From the NCBI GenBank assembly GCA_012845835.1, contig JABAKD010000029.1, positions 4,924,000 through 4,987,999 of the forward strand: a DNA stretch of 64,000 nucleotides, read 5' to 3'. Below, one piece after another: positions 56,392-64,000 of this stretch. The position numbers were made by a program, and so were the translations under genes. Under the pieces are notes generated by a model. That model saw only the letters and a list, made by a program, of their open reading frames with translations, made no database searches and was not told the DNA's origin. The stretch's first letter is position 1; every line of letters begins with the position of its first letter. The DNA is from Undaria pinnatifida. Its lineage: Eukaryota; Sar; Phaeophyceae; Laminariales; Alariaceae.

Positions 56392-58551
56392 GTTAAGTGA
56401 GTCCGTCATCACACAAGGTGCTGGAGACCTATTAATAGGAGGCTCCGACAAAGCAAATGGAATCAAAATTGCCGAGAAATAGTACGCTTTTACGCCAAGA
56501 AATGCACGATAGAAAGAAGGCACACAGGTGAACTTACATGGCCACGGTATTAACTCAACTACGGCAAATAGGTCCCCCGTTTCCACAACCAACCAATTCG
56601 CGGCTACAAACTACAGTGGTTGGGCTGCCTGGACCTTACGAACCGCATGGCAGTCGTGAGCACAGACGACCGCGGCTGCTGTCTGTAGTGTTGTCAGAGT
56701 GACGAAACGCGGGCATGCAGTGAACAAAGGGCAATCGAACCTAAAACCACCATAAAAAATGTCAATGATCGCCCCGTGTTTCTGAGTTGCAGCGCAGCTC
56801 TCAGCTATTACGCCCGTGCCTGAAATTGAAAATTGCGGGGGGTCATTCCCTATGATACAAGTCTACGATATCTTCGAAAATCAGTGACGTAAGTATCATG
56901 TTGTACAACTAACTACTGCCTCGTGAAAAAAACATGAAAATAGACCATTGCTGCTCTCGTGATGATGGTATGCGAGTGGGTGGTGGGTCTCCGTGTGCGA
57001 CCACATCCTGTAGCTCTCCAAGGCCGTCTCGTCGCCTTGGCTCACTCGGCCCGCTCATTCGCACTTGCTCTCGTTGACGGCGAAAACCCGATCGGTTCCC
57101 CTTCTCCCCCGTCCCAAAAAACAGTATGCTCCTCGCAGCTTAAGGTGCTTATCTGAAAAACAAAAGTTCTTGTTCAGGGAGAGTTCAATCCGTCTCTTCT
57201 CAGCCCGTCGACGCTCAGTCGCCCTCCTCCCTTGTTGTCGAATCCAGCCTCCTGCCAGCGCAGTACCCTCCACTCGAACCAAGACTGCGCCGAAGTGTGG
57301 CTCGTGGTGGCGCCCGCCTCCGCGCGCGAGCATCCCGATTAAGCATTGCTGCTCCGCCGCTGCTGCCAAAAAAGACGCGCGAATCGTATGTGACAATGCC
57401 TAACGCACCACGTACGACCCAACTCTACCGCCGCCACGCCTAACTAAGCCTCGCGGACACAAGAAGCAGCAAGAAGGTATCACTCCTTGAGGGTGAGCCC
57501 AGCCTTACACGCGCCAGGAAGACCCCCCCAACTCGCTACAAGCCTGCTAGGGCATGCCTCGCAGCATGCCTTACCGAGGCGGCAAGGGGAACAGATATAC
57601 CCCATCAAGCAAACTATAACGCGAATTCTACAAAAAAAAAATGATTTCATCATCCAGAAAATAGTAAGGTATATAAACCATGGAGGACGGAGAAAATGGC
57701 TAAATTAACCTCCTTCGCACCGCGATTCAGATTCCAATACTTGCTGTGGTTGGTTCGTTTACCTGAGAGGAAGAACCGACTCTAAGAAGTATTTTCTTCG
57801 AACCAGGAACTCGAATATTGGAGAGTTCACTTTTTTTTACTGTAACCAAGCGCCTCCAACACGGCCTACAACAATGGAGAGTATCCACCTGTGGGTTTAT
57901 TTGAATATCATGATGATGATCCAATATTCATGTGAGTAAGAAATGCACGGCGAAGGAGAGATGCACGGCGAAAAACTCAACTATGACAAGAAAGAGGGAA
58001 ACAGACTCTGTGCTCTACGCACAAGTAAAAAAGAAGGCACGGCAGATAGCTAGCCACTAGCAACATAGCCGTTGACGCCATCCGACCAACGTCGGGGGCA
58101 ATAACTATTACCAGGTATCTGGTACGGACCCTGCTGCAATAGTAGGAACATTATCGCATGGTCTATTACCCACCAAGGCCTTTCTAACGACATCAGAAAA
58201 ACGCCCTTAGGAGACCATGTGCCGTGGAAGCTTTCCGAACCACCAGTTTGTATGTCGCACTTTAATTGGCCGAACGTTAAAAAGTTGTGCGGCCCCATTC
58301 CGCCGTAGTAGAAGAAAACCGAATACCTGGTAAGAGGTGTGGTATTTCGGCCATTCCGCCGCAGAAGGGAAAATTAGATGGACGGATTTGCAGCAGTGGT
58401 CGAATTATATTGGTGTCCGTTTCACACTCACCTAAAATTGTTTTACGTCGCTTTCGAAACGCAGGCGCGTGTCAAACTCTACTCGTCTTTCGCAGGTTAA
58501 TTTTTCATTGCCATTTGTTGCCCACGTACTACTTATATGCATGCTCAACGC
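56392..58551. other. unassigned DNA
   Basis: Opposed frames of about 112 codons overlap completely at 57.06-57.40 kb. Neither shows a domain, so I call neither. Confidence 0.4.
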
Positions 58552-58662
58552 TCGACGCGCGGAACCGATACTCGACCAGTTGTTACACTCGACGCGCGGA
58601 ACCGATACTCGACCAGTTGTTATATTCGACGCGCGGAACCGATACTCGACCAGTTGTTATAT
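58552..58662 (+). repeat. 3 x 37-bp tandem repeat
   Basis: The unit tcgacgcgcggaaccgatac, continuing tcgaccagttgttayay, starts at 58552, 58589 and 58626 with almost no divergence. Confidence 0.95.
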
Positions 58663-61258
58663 GCATTGAGGTAGAGCAGGCTCAAACTCAGCAGGGTAAA
58701 CAAATATTAGGTAGATTCCAGCTCCGGAAGTACACAACGGATTGCTGGTGCTGGAGCTGTAAAATATTTGAGACAGACTGATAGCCTTGCTCTTGGTACG
58801 GCTCCGGCGGTGAGACTCTGTCCCAGCGTACTCTACAGATAGCGGCCGTGTTCCTATCATGAGTGTGCCAAGAGTAAATGCGGAAGCTCGGGGTTTTGTG
58901 AACGATTCTCACCCCGACCTCAAAATGTGTTCATCCACGATATTGTTTGACCACAGGGTTATGTTTTTGTTTCGTTTTTTCTTTTGGTTTGCCTTAGTAC
59001 AGCTTGTACTTCGTTCCAGTATATATTGTAGTTTTCGGTAGGCCGAAATGACTCCTGACGCCCGCCTACCACAAGATGGTATATGCAGCTTACCAGACGC
59101 CACGTATGAGCACTTTCACGCAATATAAAGTAGTGTCTACATTTTGGCCTTCAGCGGTCCAACGGGGGTTCTACCGGATCCTCTCCATGGGACCCTGCCA
59201 GGGGGGTGCACCTCTGGGAGAAAGGCAAAGTGTAACCCTGGTGCCAATGACACCGTGTATTCATCGCCCCGTACTGAATACAAAAAAACGAAGGAGAAAA
59301 AAAAAAACAGCAGCCGGCTGATTCTACGATATCCCCCCCCCAAAACCAGCGATTTTTAATAACAAACGTTTCATGGCTGGTCAACACGAGGAAGGATGCT
59401 CTAAAAAAATACAAAACATGACATACTTTCTTGTTTGCAAAAGGACGGTCAAACGATGACGTCGGGGAGGCAAGGGGCCCCGTTTGTCAGAAGATACGGC
59501 CAGGAGCTGGTGTCAAAACCGGCGATTTCGTTGAAGAAAACTTGGGGGGGCTACCGTAGTAAGACTCAGCCGCGAGGAGTGCAAAGATAGAGGTTCACTG
59601 TTTTTATGCTTATGCTCCACAACTTCGGATCTTAAGACCTCCCCCAAAAACTGAATTGGAGAGAAAATAAGTCTCTGGTGCATCGGATTCATAATGCGAC
59701 GCCCGAGGTACGCGACGAGAATCATGCCAAACAAATTGTACTGTTCATGGCGATGCTGGGTTCAGGAGCCTCGTCATTCAGAAACCATCTCAGGCCAAAA
59801 GGGCTACCTATATCGTAGCTCGTGTCTCGTGCTGCAACAAGAAGCAGATTAGGCCAGTTCTTATACAGTCGGATACCGTCAGGTTGAAATCACCACTTTT
59901 CGACAGGGCTTATTTTCGGCTGGATTCTTCTAGCACGCGTTGCTCGGGAACAAACCACGAAGCACGGAGCTTTCATCTGATTATCAACTGCCGTACAGCC
60001 GTACTCCCCGACATCAACCGCCTCTATATAAAGCACCATAAGAGGAGTATGAAAACGACGCGACCGAGGAAAATATAGTAGACCACTTGTAAGCTCGCTT
60101 GAAAAAAAAACAACGTGGGGGGGAGGCAATAATTAGGTATTTGTGCGGAATTTATGGTGTAGAAACACTCAAGATTGCGGCACATCCTGTCTTTCTCGAA
60201 TTTTTATTTTGTAAACGTTGCCCGAATGTCCTTGGACAGAAAATGCGGTAGAGTTCCCACCTTCACGGCCATGGTCTCAAGGTGGCACGACCAACAGTGA
60301 TGCACGAAGTGATACCTACCGCTGGGCTACCTTAGCGTCTTTAAACCTACCTCCCTTGCGTCGTTGCGTCATTAAAATTCGAGCCACGGCCAAGGTCACA
60401 GGGTGGCACCACCAACAGGTTCAGCAGGGGTCACCTTTTGGTACAGCCGTTCCAAGAAACACACCAGTGGACGGGACCTTGGAGAAGATGCTAAGCCCGT
60501 GCCAGAAGGCTCAGGGACACATCCAAATGTTCCGATCCTACCCAACACACACAATGGCCAGCCTATACAAGGAGCGTGCCGGGTAGAGCTGCCGCGTCGC
60601 CGGTGGGACCCTCGTGTCCTCTTACAAACCGAGCACGACCTTAGGTGGACAGCTGGTTCGTTGTGAATCCCACGATCATTTGCAAAAATGCACAAGCGGC
60701 TCTCAAAATCTGATTGATGCTGCTGTTGATACCACGTGTGACGTAGCACCACATGCATCTGGGGTATACACAGCTTGTTTTACCGTTGCTGTCGGAGTTG
60801 TAACGCAGATTCAGTGGCGCTCAAAGCACCATGTGATGTGCGCAGCAAATCGTTGTTAGCAAGAGATCGTCTAGTGCTTCAAAGAGATAAACCAAGCCTG
60901 GCGTGATTCACGTCTCGATCTGCGAACTGCTGTGTGGGGACCGAAACAAGGTGTTGTCCAAGCAGAAACGTGCGTGATTAGAACTCCTCTATGGAGGTAT
61001 TATTTGTGCGTGCTAACGTCTTTCGTTCACCACTCACCACCACGCCACAAGAACTCGACACTCGATGCTCAACACAGGCACGGTCACCGTTATCGACTAT
61101 CTCGATACAATCAATAGCTCCGTACGAAAGAACCCCTTTCAATATCTTGGGAGTTACGTATGTCAGTTTTCCGCACGACTCTGCTCAAGCACACCGTGCG
61201 TGCCTTCAGTTTTGTTTGATGGTGTTATGGAAGACAAGCCGTCCGGAGGGAGGATTGG
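58663..61258. other. unassigned DNA
   Basis: Near 60.26-60.43 kb, cacggccawggtcwcarggtggcacsaccaacag occurs twice. No gene or element is supported. Confidence 0.4.
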
Positions 61259-62440
61259 TTGGTTTTCTTATACATGTCACTTTATTGTGGGTGTCACTTT
61301 GGTAGGAGATTACAAGGTCCTGCGTAGAAGTATCGAGTAGACGCGGCCATGACTGGACGTCCTAACGGTGAACACGCCTTGCAAACGTCGACGATGCGCG
61401 GAGCAACGTTGAGTGAGGTCAATCTATAAGAATGACGCAAGTCACCTGACCGCCTTTGCAAAAGCGTAGACAAATTACATTCAAAGCAACAGCCTCTGTA
61501 GTGTGTAGTCAATTACACGGGTACTTTCTGCAGTTTTCTTCGTCGCCCAGGTCGTAATTTGTACAATTGTTTGGGTAACTTTCGTAAGAGATGACAAGCT
61601 ATGTATAGAAACAGCCCGATTGGAACCGGACGAGCAGACACGGCCTCGACAGGGCTTGCCAACGGTTAACACACCATGCGCACACGTTGACGATACGTGG
61701 AACAGCGCTCCGTCAGGGAAACCTCCCAAGTAAATGCAAGTTCCACCTGACCGTCTGTAGACAAATTACACCCAAACCAACAGCCTGCGTGATCTGTCGA
61801 CGATTACGCGCGTACATTTTTCTGCTTTCTTCGTCGTCCAGATGCCAACATGTACACTTGTTGGTGTAACTTTGGTAGGAGGTTACAAGGCCATGTATGT
61901 GTAGAAGTAGCACGAATGTAATGGGACGAGCAGACGCGGCCCCGGCTGGGTTTTCCAACGGCGAAAACACGTTGCACACACGTCGAAGATGTGTGGAGCA
62001 GCGCTCAGTGAGGTGAACCTCAAATAAAGACGTAAGTCACCTTACCGCCTGCGCAAAAGCATAGAAAAATCACAATCAAACCAATTTCCTGCGTGGTCTG
62101 TCGCCGGTTAGACTACACGCGTAGTTCTTGCTGCTTTTTTCGTTGTCCAGATCGTACTTTGAACAATCGCTGGTGTAAATTTGGTAGGGAGATTACAAGG
62201 CCATGTGTAGAAGTAGCACGAATGCATTGGAATGAGAAGACACGGCCTTGACTGGGCTTTCGAACGGTGAACACACCTTATGCACACGTCGACTATTTCT
62301 AGAGCGGATCTCTAGCGTGAACGTCTAAGACAAAAAAAAACATACGGCCGCGTGCGCAAAAGCGTACCAATTTCAATACAAACCAACAGCCTCATGTTGT
62401 ACTTGAATAACTGGTTTCTGCTTGGTCGACACTTTTTTTT
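61259..62440 (+). repeat. roughly 297-bp tandem repeat, about four units
   Basis: The marker acrcggcc lies at 61341, 61638, 61934 and 62240, giving periods of 297, 296 and 306 bp. Units share ttggtaggagrttacaaggc, aacggtgaacacrccttg, cgtcgacgatgcgyggagc, accgcctgcgcaaaagcgta and aaccaacagcctg. Copies are diverged by roughly a fifth, and reading frames are not maintained, so it appears non-coding. Confidence 0.85.
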
Positions 62441-63060
62441 GGCCACACAGCAGTTCGCAGGCCGAGACGTGAGTCACGCCCGGCTTGGCCTCATTTGTGC
62501 GTTCAACAATAATAATGTACTGTGCCAATCAAGACAGACATTATTGCGACGATTTTGTGTTAAGAACCCCGGCCATACTCATATAATGTATACAGCCGAA
62601 ATGTGCTACTTTTATTGTCGTAGCAAGCGTCATTTTTTCCTGAACAACAGGGGTTTTCATTACTCTGCCCGCCACGCTTTCGGTTTCGTAGTGTATCACG
62701 TCTCCGGGTGGCACGGCACACCGAGCTCTTAGAAGACGAATTTTTGTCCTCAAGATACATGCACCTGTCGCGTACGTCAACGTACCGTGCTAGTCTTGCT
62801 TCCAGGGTTTCCCGATACCATTTTCGCAATTTCCTTTTTGTATTATCCCACAGTACAATACTATGAAGGTGTTGTGGTGCCGGAAGGTGAGAGGGAAAGG
62901 ACGCAGGGGTATCAGCTTCGCTTGGAGACAGCACCGGTTCTTCTTCATAGATTTCTCATTATTGGCGTTGGGCTACGACATACTCGAGGAGACAGGAAAG
63001 TAGAAGGAGGAGAAGGAGAAGGAGGAGAAGGAGTGAGAGCACGGGGGATGGGGTAAAGCT
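62441..63060. other. unassigned DNA
   Basis: Contains a GA-rich microsatellite patch (gaaggaggagaaggagaagg) near 63000-63035. No gene is supported. Confidence 0.35.
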
Positions 63061-63647
63061 CACAGAGTTCGCTTCACCCCAGCATCGTTGCTGTGCTCTC
63101 TTCTAGACCTTTAGCTATGAAACGTACAAGGAACGTTCTCCTGGATGTTTTATGTTCCCATAAGCGCTCAGCGCGCTTACTTACTATCTATCTTGTCCAG
63201 AGGAAGAACGTTCCATTACCGAGAACGCTCTTGTGGTATAAGATAGCTAGAGTCTACGGGTCATCCGCTCCACTTAGGATATTCCGTTCACAAGAACCTT
63301 ATTGTGGCCAATAGACCATGACTCTGCGGACTATCTTACCGTATCTATTGCCAGCTATACTGGCAATCGATTACATGAGCCCACCCTGAATAGTCGTATG
63401 TGCAGATCACCTTGCAATCAAAGGATGTCAATAAAACATCCAGGATTATGAAGAGGATCGAAGATGCGGCTACTCGAAACAAACGAAACTGAGGCTCTAG
63501 TTTCTTCTACACCTCGCAATGATGAGGCTTAAGTAACTCATTGTAAGCTATACAACCCTATGATGGAGCTCACAACCGTGAGAGGTCGAGAAAGGGTATG
63601 TACCTACGGTATACCATTAGCAATTAGCCCTCGAAAACACGAAGGGC

Positions 63648-63770
63648 ATGGTCACTGAGCCCAAGGATGCGAAGGGGGCCAAAGCACAAAGTATAGGCGC
63701 AGAAGCCAAGTCAAAAGAAAAGAAGGGAACACCTGTCACGCTGCGAAGGCCCGAAAAGTTTACGGTTTGA
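63648..63770 (+). CDS. 40-residue basic frame at the right edge, possible gag start
   Basis: The frame begins MVTEPKDAKGAKAQ and ends TPVTLRRPEKFTV. It is charged and lysine-rich, and the preceding 500 bp could be an LTR and leader (with a perfect hairpin attgccag/ctggcaat at 63347-63367). No second LTR lies within the window, so this is speculative. Confidence 0.2.
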   Translation: MVTEPKDAKGAKAQSIGAEAKSKEKKGTPVTLRRPEKFTV

Positions 63771-64000
63771 AGCGTTGTGCAAAAGGGGCGGGCGGTCGGT
63801 TCATTTGCCGGAAGGTATAGAGAAACCAAGAAACACTGCCTAAAATAACATCAGAGTCCGCTACGTTGGACATGGACAGCTAACATGGGGCCATCGGTTG
63901 GACGGTGAAAAACAAACAATCAAGACTCGAAGAAGTACGCAAGCGTCGGGCCGTTAATCGAAAGGCAGAAGAGAAAAAGCCTGAAACAAAAGAAAACAAA

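Noticed and set aside
57055..57403. Fully overlapping 112-113 residue frames on opposite strands
   Set aside because: Neither shows a domain, and GC-rich DNA commonly yields such pairs.
58552..58662. Short regular repeats that could suggest a CRISPR array
   Set aside because: The 37-bp units are contiguous with no unique spacers, in eukaryotic-type DNA. It is a plain tandem repeat.

Overview
The window looks like repeat-rich, gene-poor nuclear DNA from a eukaryote. I found no convincing host gene, no rRNA and no clean tRNA. What can be supported is mobile DNA and tandem repeats in several states of decay. The elements include a Penelope-like retroelement with an N-terminal GIY-YIG endonuclease, an arrangement described from green algae, other protists and invertebrates. 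There are also two Ty3/gypsy LTR retrotransposons, one of them a chromovirus, a hAT-type DNA transposon and a small MITE family. Together these suggest an alga or other protist, but the lineage is inferred weakly and no single feature fixes it.

Layout. 0-6.1 kb: mostly unassigned DNA, a dispersed repeat copy (1.37-1.56 kb) and a cluster of six hairpin repeats (3.4-5.8 kb). 6.13-12.73 kb: an old Ty3/gypsy element (element A) with roughly 89%-identical LTRs, broken gag and pol, and a C-rich repeat inside it. 12.7-31.6 kb: unassigned DNA with C-rich repeat copies, direct repeats, a (TTG)n tract, tRNA-like fragments, a 143-bp tandem duplication and a GGCCCGGCCC array. 31.6-32.7 kb: a 172-bp tandem repeat carrying MITE copy 1. 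32.8-35.8 kb: the Penelope-like element, in pieces. 37.4-39.8 kb: a 1,966-bp hAT element inside a roughly 105-bp tandem repeat, with an 8-bp target duplication. 40.5-41.5 kb: tandem repeats carrying MITE copy 2. 41.5-46.0 kb: a higher-order tandem array of C-rich modules. 46.03-54.86 kb: a recently inserted chromovirus (element B) with 97%-identical LTRs, a target duplication and a frameshifted, stop-containing gag-pol. 54.9-64 kb: unassigned DNA with a (TTG)n tract, a 37-bp x3 repeat, a roughly 297-bp x4 array and a possible start of another retroelement at the right edge.

How the parts relate. Three DNA-transposon insertions sit in tandem repeats whose sibling units preserve the uninterrupted target, so insertion and target duplication can be read directly within the window. 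The chromovirus abuts the end of the C-rich array. The C-rich repeats are themselves modular, and several copies end in a short conserved reading frame, MSFDEIFDLTAGVYFHFQ, which I cannot place. No gene in the window appears intact enough to encode an active autonomous element.
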